Positions 8,410 through 15,299 of a DNA stretch of 64,000 nucleotides are shown here, piece after piece. The DNA is from Planctomycetota bacterium. GTDB taxonomy: Bacteria > Planctomycetota > Phycisphaerae > SM23-33. Position numbers and translations under genes: made by a program. The notes beneath the pieces are model-generated. The model worked only from the letters and a program-made list of their open reading frames with translations, was not told the origin of the DNA and searched no databases. Within the stretch, counting starts at the first letter, position 1. Every line of letters begins with the position of its first letter. The stretch is taken from positions 113,104-177,103 of the forward strand of contig JAKJER010000008.1 of NCBI GenBank assembly GCA_022705325.1. The letters are read 5' to 3'.

Positions 8410-8738
8410 CCCCTCCGGCCACGCCCTTCGCCGAGGCCAACGTCCCGTTTTCCCGGAAAATCGCGCAGCGATCCCCGTCCGCTCGTACGGTCACAACCTG
8501 TTCTAGGACAGTGAGTTATGCCGCAACAAACAAAACAATAAAAATAGGAATAGCCTGAATAATTAGAGTCAAAACAGGACATTCCAGCCCCAAATGGGAC
8601 ATTGGAAGTCCCGCCCGCCCGCGTTCAGGACGTAAGTGATTCAGGGAGAAATGGTTGTGCCGGTTCTCGAAAGGGCCCCGCCGGCGGAAGGCGCCCGCGC
8701 CGGCCAGGCCGGGTTTGAGGGGGTCTCCGCGCGTCGAC
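8410..8738. other. Gene-free spacer between convergent operon end and TatA
   Basis: No convincing gene is seen. Near the operon end the palindrome GTTTTCCCGGAAAATC (about 8447-8462) could act in termination. A distinctly A+T-rich island follows at about 8515-8580, then a duplicated GGACATT motif (about 8576 and 8598). The open frames here lack start signals and normal codon use. I see no promoter that can be tied to a gene, as both neighbours are read toward this spacer. Confidence 0.5.
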
Positions 8739-8951
8739 TCAGGCCTTGTCCTTGTCGTCCTCGTCCTTGGCCGGCTTGTCGCCCTTGCCTTCCGACTTGC
8801 CGTCCAGTTCTTCCTTGAACCCCCGCAGGCCCTTGCCCAGGCCGCGGGCCAGCTCGGGCAGCTTCTTGCCCCCGAACAGCAGCAGCAGGGCGATGACGAT
8901 GATGACGAACCCCGGGACGCCGATGTTCTGGATGAACGCCAGGTGGAGCAT
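8739..8951 (-). CDS. tatA: Sec-independent translocase subunit TatA/E
   Basis: 70 aa: one N-terminal membrane helix (VPGFVIIVIALLLLFGGKK), the FG hinge, then an amphipathic helix with LPELARGLGKGLRGFKEEL and a charged tail (KDEDDKDKA). This is the complete TatA plan. TatA proteins form the pore of the twin-arginine pathway, which exports folded, often cofactor-bearing proteins. The ATG at 8951 is preceded by AGAAAGG at a normal distance. A paralogue lies at 9185-9415 in the same direction. Tat-type substrates are common in this window: 10697, 18535, 28515, 54956 and 56658 all start genes with an RR-type leader. No TatC was seen. Confidence 0.93.
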   Translation of the reverse strand: MLHLAFIQNIGVPGFVIIVIALLLLFGGKKLPELARGLGKGLRGFKEELDGKSEGKGDKPAKDEDDKDKA

Positions 8952-9184
8952 GGTCGCCTTTCTTCGGACGCTTGCCAAGGCCCAGCCGGGCGCGCCCGAT
9001 GCCTGATCCCAAGGGAGCGCCGCGCCGGCGTCTCCCGTCTGATTGTACGCCCCGCCGGGCCGGGCGGTTTGGCCGAATGTCGCCTCGGCGCAGATGCCGC
9101 CCGGCCCAAGCCGGCAGACAAGCCCCGAGTGTTCGCGGCGCATCGGCGCCCAGGCGGCGCGGCGCCCCGCGCGACGGAGGCGGC

Positions 9185-9415
9185 TTATGCCTTCTTCACG
9201 TCGTCCTTGTCGTCCTTGGGCTCTTCCTCGATCTGCTTCTGGATGCCGTTCAGCTCTTCCTTGAAGCCCCGCAGGCCCTTGCCCAGCCCGCGGGCCAGCT
9301 CGGGCAGCTTCTTGCCCCCGAACAGCAGCAGCATCGCTATCAGAATGATGACGAACCCCGGCACGCCGATGTTCTGTATGAACGCCAGGGCCGCACCCGT
9401 TTCCACTGTCAGCAT
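9185..9415 (-). CDS. tatA: Sec-independent translocase subunit TatA/E (second copy)
   Basis: 76 aa and closely similar to the downstream copy over the segment FIQNIGVPGFVII through RGFKEEL. It differs by a longer N-terminus (MLTVETGAALA) and another acidic tail. The conserved FG hinge and amphipathic helix are intact, so both copies look functional. GAGG precedes the ATG by about eight bases. The two copies probably arose by tandem duplication and may form mixed or alternative pores. The gene follows, on the same strand, an aldo/keto reductase that carries a twin-arginine leader, so co-expression of exporter and cargo is plausible. Confidence 0.93.
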   Translation of the reverse strand: MLTVETGAALAFIQNIGVPGFVIILIAMLLLFGGKKLPELARGLGKGLRGFKEELNGIQKQIEEEPKDDKDDVKKA

Positions 9416-9476
9416 AGATCCTACCTCTTGTTTCTCCGCCCGCCCAGCGACGTCGGCTGGAGCGGGCGCGTTGGTC

Positions 9477-10697
9477 CTAGGCCAGCACGCTGGCCGCCTC
9501 GTGCATCCGCGCGGCGATGGCCACGCCCTGCGGGCATGACCGCTCCGCCGCGGTGTAGTCCATCCGCCTCAGGCGATCGTGGACGTCCGCGCCCAACGCG
9601 GCGAACAGCCGCCTGGCCCGCTCACGCTCGCCATACGCGTTATGATACGTCAACATCCGCAAAATGTCACGCACCGGAACCTGGCCGCCCACCGCCGACG
9701 AGCAGATCCGCTCGCACCCGGCGCAGTATCCCTCGCACGTCGCGCGGGCGTACCGCCCCCACGCCGCACGGTCCGCCGACGTCAGCTTCGTCTTGTCCAC
9801 AGCCGCCGCCGCGTTCTCGTTGAGCTGGGGCAGGTTCTTCATCAGGCAGCAGGCCGAGTGAACGTCCGCCTCCTCCCACAGCAGCTTCAGCCTCGCCTGC
9901 CACTCGGAATAGCCCTTGTCGGTCAGGCCCGCCATGTCGGCGGTTTCCTTGTCCGTCAGCGGCCGGCCCGACAGGCCCAGGGCCTGCACCTTGATGGCGA
10001 TCGTCCCCAGCTTGGCCGCCTTGATCGCCGCCATCCCCTTGCGGAACTTGCTCAGGCCCAGCACCCGGAAGTTGCACAGGAACATGGCCACGTCCATCCA
10101 GGCGAACTGCGAGACCGCCAGCATGTTCTCCATGACGTTGTCGTGGAAGCTGACGCCGAAGAACCGGATCTTGCCCGCCTTCTTGGTCTTCTCCGCCCAC
10201 TGCTTCCACTGGTCGCCCCAGTCGCCCAGCTCGTTGGGGTTCTGGAGGCGGTGGACGAAGTACAGGTCCACGTGGTCGGTCTTCAGGGCTGCCAGCGAGG
10301 CGTGCAGCTCGCGCGTCATGCCCTCGGGGTCGCGCTTGAGCGTCTTGGTCGACAGGACGACGTCCTTGCGGAGGGCCGGGTTCTTGGCGAAGAACTCGCC
10401 GTAGCCCTTCTCGCTGTCGACGTACTCCTGGGCGGTGTCCCAGAACCGCACGCCCAACTGGTGGGCCTGCTTGAGCAGGACCTGGTTGCGGACCGTGTCG
10501 AACTCCCCGCCCACGCCCAGGATCGGGATCTTCAGACCCGTCTTGCCCAGCACGCGGGTGGGGGTAAGCCCGCCCGCCGCCGCGTCGGCCGCCGTCGCCG
10601 GACCGGCCGCCGCCCCCCCAGCCAGCGCCGCCGCCCCCGCCGCGCACGCGCCGTGCAGAAAATCGCGCCGGGTCAGATTGTCGCGCAGGTTGGCCAT
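9477..10697 (-). CDS. Tat-exported aldo/keto reductase with C-terminal Fe-S cysteine motif
   Basis: 406 aa. The leader NLTRRDFLHGACAAGAAALA is a twin-arginine signal. The barrel shows the usual catalytic set: D and Y in WDTAQEY, K in LSTKTLKR, H in LYFVHRLQ. The C-terminal part has C-x3-C-x2-C-x3-C (CEGYCAGCERIC), a likely 4Fe-4S site found in many planctomycete-type aldo/keto reductases. Start 10697 is chosen over 10703 because GGGAG sits seven bases upstream of the former and only one base upstream of the latter. Export and metal site suggest periplasmic redox chemistry on sugars or related carbonyls; the substrate is not known. Confidence 0.88.
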   Translation of the reverse strand: MANLRDNLTRRDFLHGACAAGAAALAGGAAAGPATAADAAAGGLTPTRVLGKTGLKIPILGVGGEFDTVRNQVLLKQAHQLGVRFWDTAQEYVDSEKGYGEFFAKNPALRKDVVLSTKTLKRDPEGMTRELHASLAALKTDHVDLYFVHRLQNPNELGDWGDQWKQWAEKTKKAGKIRFFGVSFHDNVMENMLAVSQFAWMDVAMFLCNFRVLGLSKFRKGMAAIKAAKLGTIAIKVQALGLSGRPLTDKETADMAGLTDKGYSEWQARLKLLWEEADVHSACCLMKNLPQLNENAAAAVDKTKLTSADRAAWGRYARATCEGYCAGCERICSSAVGGQVPVRDILRMLTYHNAYGERERARRLFAALGADVHDRLRRMDYTAAERSCPQGVAIAARMHEAASVLA

Positions 10698-10726
10698 GTG
10701 CATTCTCCCGCCGGGGTCAAACAGGC

Positions 10727-10757
10727 ATTTTACCATACCCCAGCCGGCAGGGTTCAA
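10727..10757 (-). promoter_or_regulatory. Possible promoter of the aldo/keto reductase gene
   Basis: On the minus strand TTGAAC (10752-10757) is followed, after 19 bases, by TAAAAT (10727-10732). Both hexamers are close to the sigma-70 consensus but the spacer is two bases longer than ideal. Transcription would begin about 20-25 bases before the ATG at 10697. This is weak evidence. Confidence 0.35.
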
Positions 10758-11120
10758 GTGTTTAACGAAGCTCGCCCGCGAATTAGCGCAACAGAAGAAA
10801 GGAACAGCCCCCGCACCCCAAGCCCAAGAACGCCGCAAGCCGACGCGCTGGAATGCGAAGAACCGCTCCGGGACCAAGAATACCGCGCCGGCAGCGAGCC
10901 AGACCGCATTTGGCACCCCGCGCGACCGCATTTGACCCGCGGCTGACCGCGTTTCACCCCGGCCGACCGCATTCCACCCCCGGCCGGACACGAAAAGCAC
11001 CCTCTCCGCGACGCTGTCTCTCGCCCCCTTTTGACATGCCAATGTATCCTTCGGCGCCCCGGCTGCTCCGGAAGGATGGGCGGGCGCGCGTCCGGGATCG
11101 CGCCCGCCCCCAGGCGCCTC

Positions 11121-11440
11121 CAGGGCCGAAGGCCCGCGATGGACCAGCCCAGGCCGCAGCGTAGCGCAGGCCTGGGTGCCGACCCCGCAAGCCGCACAGC
11201 CCCAACGGGGCGGGGTAAGCCGTGGAACACCGACGAGACAATGACCCCCGCGCCCCGTCATACCGCCCTTTCGACGGCCGCTCGCACCTCGTCATATCGC
11301 CCTTTCAGGGCTCGATTCTCACCCCGCCGCCACCCTGGCCTGCGCTTCGCTTCGGCCTGCCTGCCGTAGGCAGGCCAGGGCTGGTATATGTCGGCCCGTT
11401 GGGCCTGGTCTTGCCCCAGCCGGCATGCCGGGGCGTTGGG
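11121..11440. repeat. Composite palindrome block, copy A
   Basis: A chain of short palindromes in fixed order: GGGCC-GAA-GGCCC, CCCAGGCC...GGCCTGGG, GCCCC-AAC-GGGGC, then GCCCTTTCAGGGC, CCAGGG-type arms around GCCTGCCTGCCGTAGGCAGGC, and GGCCC-GTT-GGGCC. A second block in the same order lies at 39058-39325. Parts recur at 12640-12990, 14146-14465 and 15127-15296. No gene overlaps it. The stretch from 10758 to 11120 holds no gene or clear element that I can name. Confidence 0.75.
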
Positions 11441-11473
11441 CCTGCGCCGCGCCGACACCCAAGCGCCCCCGCG

Positions 11474-11773
11474 CTACTTGCCCCCGCCCCACGCGGACGC
11501 GTAATTCCCATCCAACTCCTCGCCCACCATCAGGATGGCGGCGATGCGGCGGGCCATTTCGGTGGCGTAGCGGGCCTCGTCGGTGCGGAGGGGCCGACCC
11601 AGGAGCTTGCGCTCGCGGTAGCTCAGCCACTTCTTGATGACCTGGTAGCCGCCGAGGATGTACTCCCGGGCGCTCTGCGGGGTGTTGTGCCGGGAGAAGG
11701 AAGTCTGGCCTGCGCCGGCCCCCGAAGCGTGAATGTCCCGCAGTTCGCGAAAGTACGTTTCAACCGGGTCCAT
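11474..11773 (-). pseudogene. Relic of a type ISP restriction-modification gene with large internal deletion
   Basis: An intact 99-codon frame whose two ends match two ends of a much larger family. Residues 1-25 (VETYFRELRDIHASGAG) resemble the extreme N-terminus of type ISP / type IIG restriction-modification proteins. Residues 40-91 (GGYQVIKKWLSYRERKLLGR and then ARRIAAILMVGEELDGNY) resemble their C-terminal specificity domain. Everything between, normally many hundred residues with nuclease, helicase and methylase domains, is missing. The join lies near SRHNTPQSA. Palindrome blocks begin directly outside both ends. The call rests on remembered family motifs. It may still be translated but cannot be an active enzyme. 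Confidence 0.65.
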
Positions 11774-11932
11774 GCGAGAATGTGTATCCGAATTGTCCGG
11801 TGGCCGCAAGGGCAAACGCGGAGCCGCCCTCGGGAAGGACCCCATCGGCCTGGGCCGATTCACTTCACCCCCGGCCACCTTCCTCCGGCCCTGCGGGCCT
11901 GAACTCGCCACGCTCAAACGCTCGCGCAGATA

Positions 11933-12193
11933 GTCCCGAAGGGACGTCAGCATGTAGCCGGGGGCGCAAGCCCCCGGAAGGCGAGTGAGAATGCAGGCAG
12001 AGCCCCAACGGGGCGAAAGAGCGATGCGTGCGTGTGTCCAGGACCGATGGGCCCGCGCCCGTGCGGCTACCCGCACCCGAGCCCGCCCGGGAAGTCCCGA
12101 AGGGACGCAGGAGGGTAGCCGGAGGGGAGGCCTTCAGGCCGAGCCCCCGGTTGACGGGTCAAGACACCCAGAGCCCCGGCGGGGCGAAAGAGA
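11933..12193. repeat. Two copies of a three-palindrome module
   Basis: Copy 1 (11933-12024) and copy 2 (12091-12193) each read GTCCC-GAA-GGGAC, then GTAGCCGG with its complementary arm CCCCCGG, then AGAGCCCC-N-GGGGCGAAAGAG. In copy 1 the middle hairpin is a perfect GTAG-headed palindrome (GCCGGGGGC-GCAA-GCCCCCGG). In copy 2 it is interrupted by a further small palindrome (GGCC-TTCA-GGCC). The GTAG head plus palindrome matches the known layout of REP elements. No gene covers this stretch. Confidence 0.7.
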
Positions 12194-12260
12194 GCGTTCC
12201 TGCGTCCCCAGCCGCTTGTGCCGCCAGCCATGCGCTGTCGTCCTTTCAGGACTTGTTTCC

Positions 12261-12595
12261 GGAGCGCGCGGGTTCCGGGGGCTTACGCCCCCGGCTACTT
12301 GCTTTCGACCCTTCGGGTCTTCTCTGCGGAACGCTCGAGTTCCGGGGGCTTACGCCCCCGGCTACTTGCTTTCGACCCTTCGGGTCTTCTCTGCGGAGCG
12401 CGCGAGTTCCGGCGGCTTGCGCCGCCGGCTACTTGCTTTCGACCCTTTGGGTCTTCTCTGCGGAACGCTCGCCTTCCGGCGGCTTACGCTGCCGGCTACT
12501 TGCTTTCGACCCTTCGGGTCTTCTCTGCGGAACGCGCGAGTTCCGGCGGCTTGCGCCGCCGGCTACTTGCTTTCGGCCCTGCGGGCCTGAGGTTG
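12261..12595. repeat. Tandem array, five 67-bp units with co-varying hairpins
   Basis: Units start at 12261, 12328, 12395, 12462 and 12529, each 67 bp except for a diverged end of the last. Every unit has two hairpins. Hairpin 1 is CCGGGGGC-TTAC-GCCCCCGG in units 1-2 and CCGGCGGC-TTGC-GCCGCCGG in units 3 and 5, with both arms changed together; unit 4 keeps pairing by one G-T. Hairpin 2 is GACCC-TTC-GGGTC, becoming GGCCC-TGC-GGGCC in unit 5, again compensated. There are no spacers of unique sequence, so it is not a CRISPR array. The unit is translated in several frames without sensible products. Confidence 0.9.
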
Positions 12596-12718
12596 CTGTC
12601 GGGGGAGGCCGAGCGCGCCGGTCGCCGTATTTCGCCGTTCGCTGTCCAGGGCCGAAGGCCCGTAAGAAACCAGCCCAGGCCTGCCTACGGCAGGCAGGCC
12701 GGAGCGCAGCGCAGGCCA

Positions 12719-12987
12719 GGGTACGCGTCACCGGGAAACGTGAGCCCTGAAAGGGCGATATACACGCGCGCCGATCGAGCCTCCGTGTCCGTTGTCCTTG
12801 CGTCGCGTGGTTCCCCGGCGGGCCGACGCCGCTACGTATTGGTCGCCCCGTCCGGCAGCAGCGTTGGTATGTCGCCCTTTCAGGGCTTCCTCTTCCGGCC
12901 GCCGTGGTCCCAGGCCTTCGGCCTGGGCTGGTAAACCGCGGACCTTCGGTCCTGGCCATGCGTTCAAGCCGGTTACGCTGTGCGGCG
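12719..12987. repeat. 269-bp direct repeat, left copy
   Basis: Matches 14195-14463 at a constant offset of 1476 bp with about half a dozen differences. It contains the palindromes AGCCCTGAAAGGGCG, GCCCTTTCAGGGC and CCCAGGCCTTCGGCCTGGG. The two copies bracket the lipoprotein gene at 13223-14143. Such a pair would allow excision or duplication of that gene by recombination. Confidence 0.9.
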
Positions 12988-13082
12988 CTATCCGGAGATG
13001 TGGGCCGGGAGGCGGGACGGTGATCCTGTGGCCGAAAGACAGACGCCGGGGGCAAGTCTGGACGCCCGCCCCGTCCCGGCCA

Positions 13083-13088
13083 TACAAT
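13083..13088 (+). promoter_or_regulatory. Possible -10 element before the HExxH lipoprotein gene
   Basis: TACAAT lies just outside the left direct repeat, in a short stretch of unique sequence. A -35 box is poor (TCTGGA with a 20-base spacer). A good Shine-Dalgarno sequence GGAGAGG follows at 13098-13104, seven bases before an ATG at 13112, in frame with the gene. Low confidence. Confidence 0.3.
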
Positions 13089-13222
13089 AGGAGCACGGGA
13101 GAGGCCTCTTCATGGTCCGACCAGTCGACAGTCTGCCCCCCACGACGCCGCATCGCCCGCACCAGCCTCCCGTTGCCGCTTCTCCCAGAATAGGTGCGGT
13201 GACCTCCGATTGTTGCGATTAT

Positions 13223-14143
13223 GTGCGAGTCTCGAAATACCTCCCGTGTGGACTCTGGTATCTTCTGTGCTGGCTAAGCGGCTGCGGTCCTTCACCGGTT
13301 CAGGGTTCCTTCGGCTTGTCGGAGTCGGCCCAAGAAGGCGTCGTACTGCTTGCCCGCGAGACCACCGTAGCGGATATACAGAAGCTCTGCGACACAATTG
13401 AATTGCGATCCGGCGTACAGCCAGTCTATTCGGAAAGCTCTGCGACCGGCGGATGGCTGAGATATGAAGCGGCGTCTGCCTGCGAACTCCCGAAGTTGCG
13501 CAAATACCTGCTCTTGCTCCGTGATGAACTGGGCAAATACCCCAGCGACCTCCTATGGAGGATAAGAGTCCAGAAGGTATTGATAGTCAGAAATCTCGCA
13601 CAACTCGAAATCAGAGTTGCTGTGGCATATGATCCTGATCGATGGGCTCTCATTGTCGACAGCATGGCTGGCGCGCACGATCCTGATTACCAGCGGCGGA
13701 ACATCCACCACGAGCTATACCACCTCATAGAGACTCAAATCATAGTTGGTTCGAAAGACAAGAGATTGGACGATGACTGGGATAGCCTAAACGGAGGTCT
13801 GGCTCGATACAGGGGTGGGGGAGTACGTGTTCGCGACCCCGGCGCTGCCGCATGTACGCATCCGTCTCCCGGCTTTGTGACTGGTTATGCGATGGCGTCT
13901 CCTGCAGAGGATCGTGCGGAATTGTACTCTACGCTGCTGGTGGTACCGCTGTCAGTTCGGGTGTACAAGTGGGCCCAAAGCGACATGTTCTTGTCTCACA
14001 AGATACAGTACCTTAAGAAGATGCTAGCCAGGTATGACACGCTTTTTGGCAGACAGTTCTGGGACCTCTTGCCCGATTACTGGTTGGCCGGCCAACTGTG
14101 TGAAAGACCGCAATGCTGCTGTAGCGTTTGCCGTCGCGACTAG
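13223..14143 (+). CDS. Putative zinc metallopeptidase-like lipoprotein (HExxH), recently acquired
   Basis: 306 aa from the GTG at 13223. The N-terminus SKYLPCGLWYLLCWLSGC is a lipoprotein signal with lipobox LSGC, so the mature protein should be anchored to a membrane outside the cytoplasm. HELYH at about residues 163-167 is a zincin-type HExxH motif, and EDRAE (229-233) further on could give the third ligand. No exact family is recognised. Codon use and base composition are clearly less G+C-rich than the neighbours, and a 269-bp direct repeat flanks it, both signs of transfer. An alternative ATG at 13112 has a better ribosome site but would bury the signal peptide behind 37 residues. Proteolytic activity is inferred only. 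Confidence 0.7.
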   Translation: MRVSKYLPCGLWYLLCWLSGCGPSPVQGSFGLSESAQEGVVLLARETTVADIQKLCDTIELRSGVQPVYSESSATGGWLRYEAASACELPKLRKYLLLLRDELGKYPSDLLWRIRVQKVLIVRNLAQLEIRVAVAYDPDRWALIVDSMAGAHDPDYQRRNIHHELYHLIETQIIVGSKDKRLDDDWDSLNGGLARYRGGGVRVRDPGAAACTHPSPGFVTGYAMASPAEDRAELYSTLLVVPLSVRVYKWAQSDMFLSHKIQYLKKMLARYDTLFGRQFWDLLPDYWLAGQLCERPQCCCSVCRRD

Positions 14144-14145
14144 CC

Positions 14146-14463
14146 CCCAACGGGGCGGCATATACCAGCCCAGGCCGGAGCTCAGCGCAGGCCTGGGTAC
14201 GCGTCACCGGGAAACGTGAGCCCTGAAAGGGCGATATACACGCGCGCCGATCGAGCCTCCGTGTCCGTTGTCCTTGCGTCGCGTGGTTCCCCGGCGGGCC
14301 GACGCCGCAACGTATTGGTCGCCCCGTCCGGCAGCAGCGTTGGTATGTCGCCCTTTCAGGGCTTCCTCTTCCCGCCGCCGTGGTCCCAGGCCTTCGGCCT
14401 GGGCTGGTAAACCGCGGACCTTCGGTCCTGGCCACGCGTTCGAGCCGGTTGCGCTGTGCGGCG
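14146..14463. repeat. Palindrome block with right copy of the 269-bp direct repeat
   Basis: Begins directly after the lipoprotein stop with CCCCCAACGGGGCGGC, then CCCAGGCC...GGCCTGGG; 14195-14463 is the near-identical partner of 12719-12987. From 14464 to 14577 I see unique sequence without a gene, leading to the transposase promoter. Confidence 0.85.
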
Positions 14464-14577
14464 GAACGCCAATCTTCGGGCGCCCAGCATGCACCTTGTC
14501 CAACAAATCCTGTGACGCGGAAATCACGAGCGGAAGATGGCCCACAACGCGACCGGCTTTACGCGTTCAATCGGGAC

Positions 14578-14606
14578 TTGACAGCCAGGTCTGTTCTGCC
14601 GACGAT
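14578..14606 (+). promoter_or_regulatory. Probable promoter of the Y1 transposase gene
   Basis: A perfect -35 hexamer TTGACA (14578-14583) is followed after 17 bases by GACGAT (14601-14606), a modest -10. Transcription would start near 14613, eighteen bases before the ATG. It lies outside the repeat block, so the transposase appears to bring its own promoter. Confidence 0.45.
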
Positions 14607-14630
14607 GGAGCCAAAGGGAAGGAGCCGGCA

Positions 14631-15083
14631 ATGGCTCAATCATTGGTGAAGATTCTCGTCCACGTGATCTTCAGCACCAAGCAACGTCGTCCGTTTCTGA
14701 CGCCCGGTGTTGCATCGGAGATGGAGGCCTATCTGGCGGGAACGCTTCGGGAGATCGGTAGCCCGGCCATCCAGGTCAAGTGCGTGAGCGATCACGCGCA
14801 CATCTTGTGCTCGCTCGGGCGCCGCGTGGATATCGCCGAGCTGGTTGAAAAGGTGAAGACCAGCTCCTCGAAGTGGGTGAAGACCAAATCCGCGGACCTC
14901 GTGGAGTTCTATTGGCAGGGCGGGTACGGCGCGTTCTCCGTCAGTGCGTCCAACGTGGACGAAGTGCGAGCCTATATCCTCCGGCAGGAAGAACACCACC
15001 GCCAACGGACGTTTCAGGAAGAGTTCCTCCTGTTCCTGAAGAAACACAATGTGGAATACGATGAGCGATACGTCTGGGAATAG
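14631..15083 (+). CDS. IS200-like Y1 (HUH) transposase, candidate RAYT
   Basis: 150 aa, the full length of single-domain PF01797 proteins. The HUH metal motif is HAH at residues 55-57 (SDHAHILCSL). The nucleophile is probably Y115 in AYILRQEEHH, with Q119 on the same helix. The C-terminal RTFQEEFLLFLKKH and YDERYVWE are also typical. Such enzymes cut and join single-stranded DNA at hairpins by a 5' phosphotyrosine link. AAGGAG lies six bases before the ATG. The gene stands alone (no TnpB) between two copies of a palindrome block, which suits a REP-associated transposase rather than a plain IS200; that assignment is inference. All visible motifs are intact. Confidence 0.9.
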   Translation: MAQSLVKILVHVIFSTKQRRPFLTPGVASEMEAYLAGTLREIGSPAIQVKCVSDHAHILCSLGRRVDIAELVEKVKTSSSKWVKTKSADLVEFYWQGGYGAFSVSASNVDEVRAYILRQEEHHRQRTFQEEFLLFLKKHNVEYDERYVWE

Positions 15084-15126
15084 CGGTCGTTGTCAATGGA
15101 GTTCCGAACGGGGCGGCGGATGCCAT

Positions 15127-15296
15127 CGCGATTAGCCCCGAATGGGGCGGCACGGAACAGCCCAGGCCGGAGCGCAGCGAAGGCCTGGGTCATCGTCGGC
15201 GCACAGAGCGAGCCCTGAAAGGGCGATATAGACACGCGCCAATCGATCCTCCGTGTCACTTGTTCTCGCGTCGCGTTGTTTCCCGGCGGGCCGGCG
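15127..15296. repeat. Partial palindrome block downstream of the transposase
   Basis: Carries CCCCGAATGGGG, CCCAGGCC...GGCCTGGG, AGCCCTGAAAGGGCGATATA and the following CACGCGCC... segment, related to but more diverged than the 12719 and 14195 copies. It ends just before the GH97 stop codon at 15300. Together with 14146-14463 it frames the transposase gene. Confidence 0.8.
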
Positions 15297-15299
15297 GAC

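Noticed and set aside
8516..9121. Frames of about 200 codons over and beside the first TatA gene
   Set aside because: They are in another frame than TatA and have no motif; the TatA frame has a ribosome site and the full family pattern.
12261..12595. CRISPR array
   Set aside because: Units follow each other directly with no unique spacers, hairpins co-vary between units, and no cas gene is near.
11985..12934. Overlapping frames of 200-240 codons in three frames across the repeat array
   Set aside because: They translate the 67-bp array and palindromes in every frame (67 is not a multiple of three, so each frame cycles). No start signals; products are repetitive nonsense.
14631..15083. Complete IS200/IS605 insertion sequence with TnpB
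   Set aside because: No TnpB or serine-recombinase-like partner is found, and defined insertion-sequence ends cannot be told apart from the surrounding palindrome blocks.
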